Assembly (NCBI GenBank): GCA_030835135.1
Contig: JAUQWO010000027.1
Location: 1-37,053, forward strand
Reading direction: 5' to 3'
DNA from: Bacteroidota bacterium
GTDB lineage: Bacteria; Bacteroidota; Ignavibacteria; UBA10030; UBA6906
DNA length: 37,053 bases
A program made the position numbers and the translations under genes. Below the pieces are notes generated by a model. It ran no database searches. It was not told the DNA's origin and was given only the letters and a program-made list of their open reading frames with translations. This document shows, in pieces, positions 22,695 to 31,677 of the stretch; position 1 is the stretch's first letter, and each line of letters opens with the position of its first letter.

Positions 22695-23753
22695 GTGTCA
22701 GCAAAGAAGGTCACCATCTCGGATGTAGCGCGCCGCGCGAAGGTGTCGAAGGGAACCGTCTCGGCAGTGATCAACGGCAAGTCGAACGTCAAGTCCTCCA
22801 CCCGCGACCACATCCTGGAGTTGATGAAGGAGATGAACTACCGGCCGAAGGGGACGGCGCGGAATCTTCGTGGCGAACAGCCCGAAAAGAGCATCGGATT
22901 GATCCTGAAGGACATTTCCTATCCCTTCTACACGGCGATCGCTGCCGGCGCGAAGGAGTACGCCGCATCGAAGGGATATGCGGTGGTTGTCGCCGGATCG
23001 GATGATGATGTGGAGAACGAGAAAAAACTGACGCGGTTGTTCTCGGCGAAGGACATCAAAGGTGCGATCATCGCCCCCGTGGTCGCCGGCACCGCCGAGT
23101 TCGAGCACCTCTACATGCTGAAGATGGTGAACTATCCGTTCGTGTTGCTGGAAGACGTGCAGGGGATCCAGGCGAATGTCGTTGCGATCGATAATATCAA
23201 AGCCGTCAAGCGTGCGGTGAAGTATCTGATCGAGAACGGTCATCAGCGCATCGTGCATTTCGCCGGTCCGCCGCATTCCTCGCACACGCTGGAACGCGTG
23301 GAAGGATTCCGCTACGCCTTCAGCGAGAGCCCGCTGGTCTTCGGTAAGGAGAATGTCGTCTACGCCGGCTCGCATTACGAGGAAGCCTATCAGAAGACGA
23401 TGGAGTATTTCAACGGACGACCACGCTCCGAGTATCCGACCGCGATCGTTTGCTTCAACGATCATCAGGCGCTTGCGGTGATGTGCGCCCTGCGCGAACT
23501 GAAGATCCGCATGCCGGAAGATATCTCGCTGGTCGGCATCGACGATATCTACTACGCGCAGATGTACCCGATCCCGTTGACGACGATACGTGCGCCGCAA
23601 CACGATATCGGTATGAGGGCAGCCGAGATCCTGATCCGGAACATCGAGTCACAGCACATCCTCCCGATCGAGCGCGTCGTGCTGGAAACTGAATTTGTGA
23701 TCCGCGAGACCACCCGGGCGTTCAGCGCTCCTGCAACCTCCTCACCGGCCTGA
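22695..23753 (+). CDS. LacI/GalR-family transcriptional regulator
   Basis: 352 residues from a GTG start with a strong AGGAAGGGAG (22681-22690) upstream. The N-terminal helix-turn-helix (VTISDVARRAKVSKGTVSAV, about residues 6-25) and hinge (NYRPKGTARNLRG) are standard for LacI repressors. Residues about 60-340 form the periplasmic-binding-protein-like effector domain (IGLILKDISYPFYTAIAAGA, VGIDDIYYAQMYPIPLTTI). The effector sugar cannot be read directly; being next to xylA, a xylose-containing oligosaccharide or xylose is likely. The perfect palindrome in its own promoter implies autoregulation, and matching boxes before xylA and the receptor gene suggest a local regulon. Using a LacI repressor here contrasts with the hybrid two-component or SusR-type regulators usual for Bacteroides polysaccharide loci. 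Confidence 0.93.
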   Translation: MSAKKVTISDVARRAKVSKGTVSAVINGKSNVKSSTRDHILELMKEMNYRPKGTARNLRGEQPEKSIGLILKDISYPFYTAIAAGAKEYAASKGYAVVVAGSDDDVENEKKLTRLFSAKDIKGAIIAPVVAGTAEFEHLYMLKMVNYPFVLLEDVQGIQANVVAIDNIKAVKRAVKYLIENGHQRIVHFAGPPHSSHTLERVEGFRYAFSESPLVFGKENVVYAGSHYEEAYQKTMEYFNGRPRSEYPTAIVCFNDHQALAVMCALRELKIRMPEDISLVGIDDIYYAQMYPIPLTTIRAPQHDIGMRAAEILIRNIESQHILPIERVVLETEFVIRETTRAFSAPATSSPA

Positions 23754-23763
23754 GACAGCAAAA

Positions 23764-23794
23764 CACGGCAACAGAGGCCTCTCGCAGTGCCGTG
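23764..23794 (+). terminator. Hairpin after the lacI gene
   Basis: CACGGCA (23764-23770) pairs with TGCCGTG (23788-23794). The 17-base loop contains its own AGAGGCCTCT palindrome. It starts 10 bp past the regulator stop and ends just before the xylA operator region. No T-run follows, so it is a weak terminator candidate. Confidence 0.35.
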
Positions 23795-23797
23795 AAT

Positions 23798-23829
23798 TGA
23801 ACCGGGTCAATGATGGTTTGACTGATTCA
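23798..23829. promoter_or_regulatory. Tandem LacI-type boxes upstream of xylA
   Basis: Box 1, TGAACCGGGTCA (23798-23809), matches the perfect lacI palindrome at 11 of 12 positions. Box 2, TTGACTGATTCA (23818-23829), is a weaker 8 of 12 match. Their centres are 20 bp apart, the same distance as the pair before the receptor gene. The downstream sequence to 23889 contains TTAGATTG, but I cannot assign a promoter with confidence. Confidence 0.6.
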
Positions 23830-23889
23830 TTTATGTTAGATTGATTTTTTCCATGAGTCGCACCCACTAGAGAATGAAGGCAACCTCCC

Positions 23890-25203
23890 ATGGCCTACTT
23901 CCCCGATGTCCCCTCACCGATCCCGTTTGAAGGTCGTGATTCGAAGAACCCTCTCGCGTTCAAATGGTATGACAAGGGCAGGAAGGTCGGGACGAAGACC
24001 ATGGCCGACCACCTGCGCTGTTCGGTGGCGTACTGGCATACCATGAAGGGATCCGGCGCCGACATGTTCGGTGCGCCGAGCATGCAGCGTGCGTGGAGCA
24101 ACGGCGGGTCACCGATGGACATCGCACGGAAGACCCTCGATGCAACGTTCGAGTTTCTCCAGAAACTCGGCGTCACGTACTATTGCTTCCACGACCGTGA
24201 CATCGCGCCTGCGGGTGCCACGTTCGCGGAGAGCTGCCGGAACCTGGAGGCGATCGCCGGAGAAGCGAAGCTTCTGCAGAAAGAGACCGGCATCAGATTG
24301 CTGTGGGGAACCGCGAACCTCTTCGGCGATCCGATCTATGGGCAGGGCGCCGCGACAAGTCCGAACGCCGCGGTCATGGCCCGTGCCGCGGCCCAGGTGA
24401 AACTCGCCATCGATGTGACCCAAATGCTCGGCGGCGAGAACTACGTGTTCTGGGGGGGGCGGGAAGGGTATGAGACCCTCCTCAATACCGACATCCGGCA
24501 TGAACAGGATCAGATGGCACGCTTCTTCCGGATGGCCGTCGACTACAAAAAGCAGATCGGGTTCACGGGACAGTTCCTGATCGAGCCCAAGCCGGCGGAA
24601 CCGTCGAAACACCAGTATGATTTCGACGCGGCAACCACACTCGGCTTCCTCCGCGCGTACGGACTGACCGACCATTTCAAGCTCAATATCGAGGCGAATC
24701 ACGCCACGCTGGCGGGACATACCTTCGAGCATGAACTCGCCGTGGCCTCCGCGGCGGGTGCGCTCGGCAGCGTCGATGCCAACCGCGGCGATCTCCTGCT
24801 TGGCTGGGACACGGACCAGTTCCCCACGGATGTCTACAGTGCGACGTTTGCGATGATGATCATCCTGCAGCAGGGTGGCCTCGGCACGGGCGGACTCAAC
24901 TTCGATGCAAAAGTGCGCCGGAGCTCCACCGACACGCTCGATCTCTTCCACGCGCACATCGGTGGCATGGATACCTTTGCCCGCGGGCTGCTGATCGCCC
25001 ACGAGATCATCAGCGACGGAGTCCTCGCTCAGCATCTCGCGAACCGGTATGCCAGCTTCGCGTCCGGCATCGGGAAGGACATTATGGATGGCACGGTCGG
25101 CCTTGCCGACATCTACCAGCGCGAACGTGAATCCCAGGATCCCGTGCTGACGAGCGGCAGGCAGGAGATGCTGGAGAATCTCATCAACTCCTATATCAGG
25201 TGA
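23890..25203 (+). CDS. xylA: Xylose isomerase
   Basis: 437 residues, essentially the length of class II bacterial xylose isomerases. It converts D-xylose to D-xylulose in the cytosol. Key residues fall on their usual numbers: His101 and Asp104 in FHDRD, and metal ligand Glu232 in EPKPAEPSKHQYDFD. The other conserved blocks are present: FWGGREGYETLLNTD, LNIEANHATLAGHTFEHEL, and GSVDANRGDLLLGWDTDQFP. No signal peptide. A GAAGG stretch precedes the ATG, and LacI-type boxes lie 61-92 bp upstream. The GH3 gene follows after 12 bp, so they form an operon. Xylulokinase, the next step, is not in this window. Its presence shows that xylose is an end product of the polymer broken down by the left-arm enzymes. 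Confidence 0.97.
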   Translation: MAYFPDVPSPIPFEGRDSKNPLAFKWYDKGRKVGTKTMADHLRCSVAYWHTMKGSGADMFGAPSMQRAWSNGGSPMDIARKTLDATFEFLQKLGVTYYCFHDRDIAPAGATFAESCRNLEAIAGEAKLLQKETGIRLLWGTANLFGDPIYGQGAATSPNAAVMARAAAQVKLAIDVTQMLGGENYVFWGGREGYETLLNTDIRHEQDQMARFFRMAVDYKKQIGFTGQFLIEPKPAEPSKHQYDFDAATTLGFLRAYGLTDHFKLNIEANHATLAGHTFEHELAVASAAGALGSVDANRGDLLLGWDTDQFPTDVYSATFAMMIILQQGGLGTGGLNFDAKVRRSSTDTLDLFHAHIGGMDTFARGLLIAHEIISDGVLAQHLANRYASFASGIGKDIMDGTVGLADIYQRERESQDPVLTSGRQEMLENLINSYIR

Positions 25204-25215
25204 GGCCCTCGCCCC

Positions 25216-27540
25216 ATGGCAACTCTCGATGACATTTCCACTGCCGGGGTCGGGCAGTCGACCGCACGTGCACACTACAAAGATCACCGGCGTCCGATCG
25301 ATGAACGCGTGGAGGATCTTCTCGGGCGCATGACGCTCGAGGAAAAGGTCGCGCAGATGATCTGCGTCTGGCACCAGAAAGATGTTCAGGTACTGAACAG
25401 CGATGGCAAACCCGATGTCTGTGTCGTGCAGAAGCACCTGCCGTCCGGTGTGGGACAGATCGCGCGCCTCAGCGATACGAACGGGGGTTTGACACCCCGG
25501 CAGACCGCCGAGTTCGCGAACGAGATCCAGCGGATCTTCGTCGAGCACACGCGTCTGGGCATTCCGGTGATCTTCCATGAGGAGTGCCTGCATGGTCTTG
25601 CGGGACGCGATGCGACGAGTTTTCCCCAGCCGATCGGCCTCGCGGCAACCTTCGATCCGGATCTCGTCGAAGAGATCTATGCCGGCGTCGCCGCCGATGT
25701 CCGGAGCCGGGGCGCACATCAGGCGCTCACCCCCGTGCTCGACGTGGCCCGCGAGCCGCGGTGGGGGCGCGTGGAAGAGACGTTCGGCGAGGATCCCTAT
25801 CTCGTCTCCCGTATGGGCATCGCGGCCGTGCGTGGATTCCAGGGGGATGCATCGTTCCGCGACCGCAAGCATCTGATCGCCACGCTGAAGCATTTTGCCG
25901 CACACGGGCAACCGGAGTCCGGGACCAATTGTGCCCCCGTCAATGTGTCGGAACGCCTGTTGCGCGATACGTTCCTCTATCCGTTCCGGGAAGTCCTGAC
26001 CCATGCCAACGCCCACAGCGTGATGGCCGCCTACAACGAGATCGACGGCGCGCCCTCGCATGCGAACCCGTGGCTGCTGCGTGATGTCCTCCGCACGGAG
26101 TGGGGGTTCGCCGGGACGGTCGTGTCGGACTACTACGCGATCACCGAATTGCACCAACGCGAGGAAGCCACCAGCCATGGCGTGGCGGGCAGCAAAGCAG
26201 AGGCCGCGCTCCTCGCCGTGAAGGCTGGTGTGAACATGGAATACCCGGAACCCGATTGCTATCCGTCGATCGCACAGCTGGTGCGCGAGGGCGCACTCGA
26301 AGAGTCAACGATCGACGAATTGGTGAGGCCGTTGCTGTACCAGAAGTTCCTCCTCGGACTCTTCGAGGATCCGTTTGTCGATCCATCAGCACTCGACCCC
26401 GATCGGACGCTGGCAGAGGAACGGTCGCTTGCCCGGCGCGCTGCCCGTGAGACGATCACGCTCCTCAAGAATGAGGGGGCGCTCCTCCCCCTGGACCCGG
26501 CGAAGTACCGGACGGTGGCGGTGATCGGACCGAATGCGGACCGCATCCTGCTCGGGGGGTACAGCGGTGTCCCGCGCTACACGTCAACTGTCCTGGACGC
26601 GATCCGGGACCGGATCGGCAAGGAGTGCACGGTTCTCCATAGCGCCGGCTGCAGGATCACGGAAGGGGGAAGCTGGAATGAGGACGCGGTGCATCTCCCG
26701 GACCCGGCAGGGGAGGAACAGCGCCTGGCGGAAGCGGTCTCCGTCGCACGCAAGGCCGACCTGGTAGTGCTCGTGGTCGGCGATAACGAGCAGACGTCGC
26801 GTGAAGCGTGGAACCGTGCCCACATGGGCGACCGGACAAGTCTGGATCTGTTCGGCAGGCAGGGCGATCTCGTCAAAGCGATGGTGGCGACCGGCAAGCC
26901 GGTGGCCATGGTCCTCTTCTGCGGACGTCCGCACTCCCTGACATTCGCGCATCAACATGTTGCGGCGATCATGACGTGCTGGTATCTTGGTCAGGAGGCG
27001 GGCCATGCGGTCGCTGACATACTCTTTGGCGATGTCAACCCCTCGGGGAAGCTGCCGATCTCCTTCCCGCGGTCGGTCGGCCACGTGCCGTGCTACTACA
27101 ATCACAAGCCTTCGGCACGAAGGGGATACCTCTTCGACGATTCGACGCCGCTGTATCCGTTCGGATTCGGTCTGAGTTATACCCACTTTTCTCTGGCGAA
27201 CATCAGCCTCGCTGCACCCTGCATCGGGACCGGCGAATCCACGAGCGTGACCGTGGATGTGACGAATACCGGAGACCGGGAAGGAACCGAGGTCGTTCAG
27301 CTGTACATCCGCGACGTCGTTGCCTCTGTCACACGACCGGTCAAGGAACTCCGGGGTTTCAGGCGAGTGACGCTCGGGGCGGGGGAAACCACGCGTGTCA
27401 GCCTGCCCATCACCCCGGATCTGCTCGGCTTCACGACCATCTCGGGCGAATGGAAGGTTGAACCCGGTGAATTCCGCATCATGGTCGGATCGTCTTCAAA
27501 GGACGAGGACCAGATCAGCGTCGCGTTGTCCGTGCGCTGA
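25216..27540 (+). CDS. Cytosolic glycoside hydrolase family 3 beta-glucosidase/beta-xylosidase
   Basis: 774-residue GH3 enzyme 12 bp after xylA. No signal peptide: the N-terminus is hydrophilic and leads straight into the (alpha/beta)8 domain (RVEDLLGRMTLEEKVAQM). Catalytic nucleophile is Asp305 in VVSDYYAI; the substrate-binding block LKHFAAHGQPESG and the motif GRVEETFGEDPYL are intact. The second alpha/beta domain starts near 420 (LLKNEGALLPL), and a fibronectin-III-like domain ends the protein (VTVDVTNTGDREGTEVVQLY). GH3 removes terminal beta-glucose or beta-xylose. A cytosolic place next to a sugar symporter and xylA suggests it splits imported short oligosaccharides such as xylobiose or cellobiose. 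Which sugar it prefers cannot be settled here. Confidence 0.93.
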   Translation: MATLDDISTAGVGQSTARAHYKDHRRPIDERVEDLLGRMTLEEKVAQMICVWHQKDVQVLNSDGKPDVCVVQKHLPSGVGQIARLSDTNGGLTPRQTAEFANEIQRIFVEHTRLGIPVIFHEECLHGLAGRDATSFPQPIGLAATFDPDLVEEIYAGVAADVRSRGAHQALTPVLDVAREPRWGRVEETFGEDPYLVSRMGIAAVRGFQGDASFRDRKHLIATLKHFAAHGQPESGTNCAPVNVSERLLRDTFLYPFREVLTHANAHSVMAAYNEIDGAPSHANPWLLRDVLRTEWGFAGTVVSDYYAITELHQREEATSHGVAGSKAEAALLAVKAGVNMEYPEPDCYPSIAQLVREGALEESTIDELVRPLLYQKFLLGLFEDPFVDPSALDPDRTLAEERSLARRAARETITLLKNEGALLPLDPAKYRTVAVIGPNADRILLGGYSGVPRYTSTVLDAIRDRIGKECTVLHSAGCRITEGGSWNEDAVHLPDPAGEEQRLAEAVSVARKADLVVLVVGDNEQTSREAWNRAHMGDRTSLDLFGRQGDLVKAMVATGKPVAMVLFCGRPHSLTFAHQHVAAIMTCWYLGQEAGHAVADILFGDVNPSGKLPISFPRSVGHVPCYYNHKPSARRGYLFDDSTPLYPFGFGLSYTHFSLANISLAAPCIGTGESTSVTVDVTNTGDREGTEVVQLYIRDVVASVTRPVKELRGFRRVTLGAGETTRVSLPITPDLLGFTTISGEWKVEPGEFRIMVGSSSKDEDQISVALSVR

Positions 27541-27587
27541 GGCCGGTGCATCCACAGCAGGATCCACAGCAACCATGTGAGGTGGCA

Positions 27588-29075
27588 GTGCAGGGAACAC
27601 AGAAACTCTCGGTCGGCGAGAAGATCGCCTACAGCCTTGGCGACGGTGCAGCGAACTTCGTCTTCATGACGATGATCCTGTTCCAGTTGAGCTTCTATAC
27701 CGACACCATGGGTCTCGCCGCCGGCGTCGCAGGGACGTTGTTGCTCGTCGGGCGCTTCTGGGATGCGTTCTTCGATCCGTTGATGGGGACGATCGCGGAC
27801 CGGACGAACACCCGGTGGGGGAAATTCCGTCCGTGGGTCCTGTGGACCGCCCTGCCCTGGGGGATCGTCATGGTCCTCGCCTATACGGTGCCGGATTTCG
27901 ATATGACCGGCAAGATCGTGTGGGCGCTCCTGACGAACATGCTCCTGATGACATTGTATTCCGCCAACAACACGCCGTATGCGGCAATGACGGCAGTGAT
28001 GACGGGCGATGTGCACGAACGGACGAGCCTGTCCGCATACCGTTTCGTCTCCGTGACCGTTGCTCAACTGCTCGTCGGCGGCTTCACCCTGCCTCTGGTG
28101 CTGAAGCTCGGGCAGGGCGACTCGGCGAAGGGATGGCAACTGACGATGGGGATCTGGGCCGTGGTGTGTGTGGTGGCGTTCGTGATCACGTTCCTGGCCA
28201 CGCGCGAACGGATCCCGCCGGTCACCGAACAGAAGGTGTCGGTCAAGGAGGACTTCGGCAACCTCCTGAAGAACGGTCCGTGGATCGCGATGTTCATCCT
28301 CACGCTCGCACATTTTCTCGTCCTTGCGATGCGTGGCGGGACCGTGTTCTACTTCTTCCAGTACTATGTGGACCGGACAAGTCTGTTCACGTTCCTGCAG
28401 CACTGGGGACTCACCACCGTGGGGGTGCATGAAGGCGGCGTGGGCGTGTGGTTGCTCGACACGTTCGGCCTGGTCGTCGATCCCGCGCAGACCAATGTGT
28501 CGTCCGTCGGGTTCAGTCTGCTGAACATCAGCAGTCAGGTCTTCACCATGATCGGTGTCGCCTTTTCGACGGCGCTCTCGGTGCGGTTCGGCAAGAAAGC
28601 GGTGGCGATCGCAGGCTTCAGCATCACCACGGTGTTCATGGCCGCCTTCATCGTCCTGCCGGCGAATGCGATCTGGTCGATCTATATCACCGAATGGCTG
28701 CGGGCACTCAGCTACGGGCCGACCATCCCGCTCATCTGGGCGATCTTCGCGGATGTGGCGGACTACGCCGAGTGGAAGTTCAACCGGCGCTCGACCGGCG
28801 TCATCTATGCGACGATCCTGTTCGGCCTGAAAACCGGACTCAGTCTGGGTGGCTTCCTCGCCGGCGCGATCCTTTCCTTCTATGGCTACCGAGCGAACAT
28901 GGTGCAGACGGCGGAAGCGTTGGTCGGCATCCGGCTCGCGATCAGTGTGTATCCGGCAGTGTTCTTCGGTGTCGTGATCGTGTGCTTGCTCTTCTATGGC
29001 ATCTCAAAACAGATGAACCTGCAGATCCAGGACGAACTTGCGGAACGACGCCGGCTCGCGGCACCGCATGCATGA
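27588..29075 (+). CDS. GPH-family (glycoside-pentoside-hexuronide) sugar:cation symporter
   Basis: About 495 residues with roughly 12 hydrophobic segments, a major-facilitator protein of the GPH group (relatives include the melibiose carrier MelB and XylP, which carries isoprimeverose and xylosides). Family marks are the N-terminal KIAYSLGDGAANFVF, the loop IADRTNTRWGKFRPWVLW and YSANNTPYAAM. A GTG start at 27588 is preferred because GAGG lies about 5 bases upstream and the protein then begins directly before the family's N-terminal motif. An in-frame GTG at 27546 would add 14 residues. An ATG at 27575 is out of frame. It sits 47 bp after GH3 and presumably moves mono- or disaccharides across the inner membrane for GH3 and XylA. 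Confidence 0.9.
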   Translation: MQGTQKLSVGEKIAYSLGDGAANFVFMTMILFQLSFYTDTMGLAAGVAGTLLLVGRFWDAFFDPLMGTIADRTNTRWGKFRPWVLWTALPWGIVMVLAYTVPDFDMTGKIVWALLTNMLLMTLYSANNTPYAAMTAVMTGDVHERTSLSAYRFVSVTVAQLLVGGFTLPLVLKLGQGDSAKGWQLTMGIWAVVCVVAFVITFLATRERIPPVTEQKVSVKEDFGNLLKNGPWIAMFILTLAHFLVLAMRGGTVFYFFQYYVDRTSLFTFLQHWGLTTVGVHEGGVGVWLLDTFGLVVDPAQTNVSSVGFSLLNISSQVFTMIGVAFSTALSVRFGKKAVAIAGFSITTVFMAAFIVLPANAIWSIYITEWLRALSYGPTIPLIWAIFADVADYAEWKFNRRSTGVIYATILFGLKTGLSLGGFLAGAILSFYGYRANMVQTAEALVGIRLAISVYPAVFFGVVIVCLLFYGISKQMNLQIQDELAERRRLAAPHA

Positions 29076-29081
29076 CCGATG

Positions 29082-29106
29082 GCCGGGCCGACCCGTGCGG
29101 CCCGGC
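29082..29106 (+). terminator. GC-rich 9-bp stem hairpin after the symporter gene
   Basis: GCCGGGCCG (29082-29090) is fully complementary to CGGCCCGGC (29098-29106), with a 7-base loop, starting 7 bp after the symporter stop. A smaller CCCTCC/GGAGGG hairpin follows at about 29135-29149 and would occlude the next gene's SD. No T-run follows either. Probably an operon end or partial terminator. Confidence 0.5.
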
Positions 29107-29151
29107 ATGACGTGGTGACGAAGACCCCCCGGGTCCCTCCCCGGGAGGGCA

Positions 29152-31536
29152 ATGGTTGCGCACCTTAGCGGACGTGGTTGGGCAATGACCAGAACACTCC
29201 GGCATCAGCGATCGATACTGCTGGCCCTGCTCTCGATGGCGATCCTCTCGCTCGAGGTGATCGCCACGCGTCTTGCCTCCGTGATCTTCGTCAGCGACCG
29301 GGCATACATCATCCTGTCCGTGGGCATCCTCGGGCTGGGAGCCGGTGGGTTCATCGCTCACGTGCGCGAGCAGAAGGGGAATGCGGGGGGGAGCTTCAGT
29401 CCCTGGCAGCTGTTCCTGCTTCTGGGCATCGCTCTTGCACTCTTTGCCGCGATCGTCACCACTCCCGCTGCCACATCACCAGTCGTCATTCTGCCCCTCC
29501 TCCTCATTCCGTTCGTGATCGGGGGATACCTGTCCGCCCGTCTGTACCGGGGTGCGTCGGGCTGGGGCTCCCTCGCATACGCTTCGGACCTCGCCGGCGC
29601 GGTGATCGGTGCGCTCGCATCGCTCTGGATCATCAACACGTTCGGCGGCGTGAATGCTGTCCTCTGCATCACCCTCGTCGCGTGGGGCGGGGCGGGCATT
29701 GCCCTCGCATTCGATGGAAGGAAGAGGGCAGGTGCCCTCGCGGCGGTGCTGGTGCTTTCGGCGTTCGCCGGTCTGTGGTCGGTGGGACAGAAGCGGATCC
29801 TCGGGGACGTGCCGATCGGTGTCGCCCCGGAAAAGGATTTCTACTCCGTCTATGATGACCCGGGGGCGCGCCCGACGATCATCGACAGCCGCTGGAGCGT
29901 GTTCGGGAGGGCAGACCTCGTCGCCTATGGTCATCAGGATATGGTGATGCAACTCTTTGTCGATGGATCTGCCGGTTCCCAGGTGTATCGCTTCAACGGA
30001 GATATCCATCATACCAATCCATTCCTTCATGAACTGCTGCTCCACCACACGAACGCCATCCCGTTTCTCTGTCTGCCGGACTCGGCGAAACGGCGCATGC
30101 TGGTGATCGGTCCGGGGGGAGGGAAGGACGTGCTGCTCGGACTCCTGGGAGGGGCCGGGAGCATCCGTGCGGTGGAAGTGAACCCGGATTTCGTCGCGAT
30201 GGTCCGGGACCATGGGTCGTATACGGGTGGGATCTACACGGACTTCGCCAACGTCTCGGTCGTCGTCGATGAAGGGCGCCGTCACGTTCAGCGGATGCGC
30301 GACACCGTCGACCTCATCGTGATGGCGCTGCCGTCCACGGCACAGGTGCAGGGGATCGAGGCGTTCGCCACGAACGAGAATTTCCTGCTGACGCGCGAGG
30401 CGTTCAAGGAGTATGCCCGGGTCCTTTCACCGTGGGGCGCCATCGTTCTCACCGTGCACAATTCCTGGGAACTCGCACGGGTCCTCGTCACTGCGGTCGC
30501 CATGTTCCAGGATGCAGGCGTGCCGGCAGGAGAGATCCCGCATCATTTTGTGATGCTCGAATCGGAGTACGCACCGACGATCGTGATCGGCAAGACGGCG
30601 TTCTCGCCCGGAGAGGCTGCCCGCTGGCGCGATGTGTGCACGCGCCTCCGGGCGGATTATCCGCGGGTCACCTATCTTCCGCATGACATGCTGGGGGAGA
30701 ACCCGTCGGCGATGTCCGGTTTTCTCCGCGTCATCGCACAATCTCCGATGGCGCTTCAGACGGCGGTGGACCGGAACCCGGTCCAGATCGCACCGTGTAC
30801 CGACGACAGTCCTTACTTTTATAACCGCTTCCGGACCGGTCCGCGTGAACTGCACTGGCTCCTTGCCTTCATCGGCTTCTGGTGCCTCGTCGTTGCCCTC
30901 GTTGCACTTCTGCGACGGCGGTCAGGGATGCATCAGCAGACAGCTCATGTGGGTGTGTTGCCGGAATGGATCGCACTGTGCGCGGGAGCGGGGTTCATGA
31001 TCGTAGAGGTGTCGTTGCTGCAGAAGCTCGTCCTGTGGGTGGGTACACCCACCACATCCCTCGCGATCCTGTTGTCGGTACTACTGACGGGGGCGGGTAT
31101 CGGCAGTCTCATCTCGAGCGCACTGTCGTCCACGCTCAGGCCTCTCAGGGTGCTGCTCATCGCCCTGACCGCGATCATTGTCCTTGGCGTCTGTCTGGTC
31201 GTCGCGTCGCCATATGTTCTGTCCCTCGTCATTGATGGCAGCGATGGATCCCGGTTGGGGGCAGTAGCGGTACTCCTGCTGCCACTTGCCGTGGCGCTGG
31301 GCATTCCCTTTCCGGTGGCCCTTGGCATGCTCACAGATGCAGGGCGTGAACGGTCCATCCCGAGGTTGTATGCTCTGAGCTGTTCGTTCGGTGTCCTGGG
31401 GTCTGTTCTTGCCATCCTGCTATCGGTGGTCTGGGGGTTCACCGCCGCCATCGTGGTAGGCCTTGCATGGTATGGTGTGCTGTTCGTTCCGGCAACCAGG
31501 GTATGGCAGGGATCGGATGCGGGGAGGGGAAAATGA
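29152..31536 (+). CDS. Membrane-fused spermidine-synthase-like protein
   Basis: 794 residues. The N-terminal third (about 20-215) has some seven hydrophobic segments. The middle (about 235-560) is a Rossmann-fold methyltransferase-like domain of the spermidine/spermine synthase type, with the nucleotide-binding loop LVIGPGGGKDVLLG near residue 317 and acidic AVEVNPDF after it. The C-terminal third (about 565-785) has about six more membrane segments. Such fused proteins are common in bacterial genomes but their substrate is not established, so polyamine synthesis should not be assumed. Start 29152 follows GGGAGGG very closely (2-3 bases); ATG 29185 is an alternative directly before the first membrane segment. 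Why it sits between a sugar symporter and a TonB receptor is unclear. Confidence 0.8.
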   Translation: MVAHLSGRGWAMTRTLRHQRSILLALLSMAILSLEVIATRLASVIFVSDRAYIILSVGILGLGAGGFIAHVREQKGNAGGSFSPWQLFLLLGIALALFAAIVTTPAATSPVVILPLLLIPFVIGGYLSARLYRGASGWGSLAYASDLAGAVIGALASLWIINTFGGVNAVLCITLVAWGGAGIALAFDGRKRAGALAAVLVLSAFAGLWSVGQKRILGDVPIGVAPEKDFYSVYDDPGARPTIIDSRWSVFGRADLVAYGHQDMVMQLFVDGSAGSQVYRFNGDIHHTNPFLHELLLHHTNAIPFLCLPDSAKRRMLVIGPGGGKDVLLGLLGGAGSIRAVEVNPDFVAMVRDHGSYTGGIYTDFANVSVVVDEGRRHVQRMRDTVDLIVMALPSTAQVQGIEAFATNENFLLTREAFKEYARVLSPWGAIVLTVHNSWELARVLVTAVAMFQDAGVPAGEIPHHFVMLESEYAPTIVIGKTAFSPGEAARWRDVCTRLRADYPRVTYLPHDMLGENPSAMSGFLRVIAQSPMALQTAVDRNPVQIAPCTDDSPYFYNRFRTGPRELHWLLAFIGFWCLVVALVALLRRRSGMHQQTAHVGVLPEWIALCAGAGFMIVEVSLLQKLVLWVGTPTTSLAILLSVLLTGAGIGSLISSALSSTLRPLRVLLIALTAIIVLGVCLVVASPYVLSLVIDGSDGSRLGAVAVLLLPLAVALGIPFPVALGMLTDAGRERSIPRLYALSCSFGVLGSVLAILLSVVWGFTAAIVVGLAWYGVLFVPATRVWQGSDAGRGK

Positions 31537-31616
31537 TCGGTCGGACTCGATTTTCTGGCATGGGACCCCATCACTTCCGGGTACTGCAAAAAAAAGTGTC
31601 ATTGTGTTCTTTTTAC

Positions 31617-31647
31617 TTGACTTTTGAAACTGTTGAATGTAAATTTG
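31617..31647 (+). promoter_or_regulatory. Promoter of the TonB-dependent receptor gene
   Basis: TTGACT (31617-31622), 17 bp, TAAATT (31640-31645). Read in Bacteroidota style, TTG is followed 23 bp start-to-start by TAAATTTG (31640-31647), an exact TAnnTTTG -7 element. Surrounding sequence is AT-rich in an otherwise GC-rich region. The operator begins inside the final TG. Confidence 0.75.
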
Positions 31648-31677
31648 AACCGGTTTCAGTGTGGTTTAACCAGTTCA
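31646..31677. promoter_or_regulatory. Tandem LacI-type boxes over the receptor-gene start
   Basis: Box 1, TGAACCGGTTTCA (31646-31658), carries the AACCGGTT core with one extra T in the right half. Box 2, TTAACCAGTTCA (31666-31677), matches the lacI palindrome at 10 of 12 positions. Centres are 20 bp apart, about two helical turns, as upstream of xylA. Box 1 covers the expected transcription start, so binding should repress receptor expression. Confidence 0.65.
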
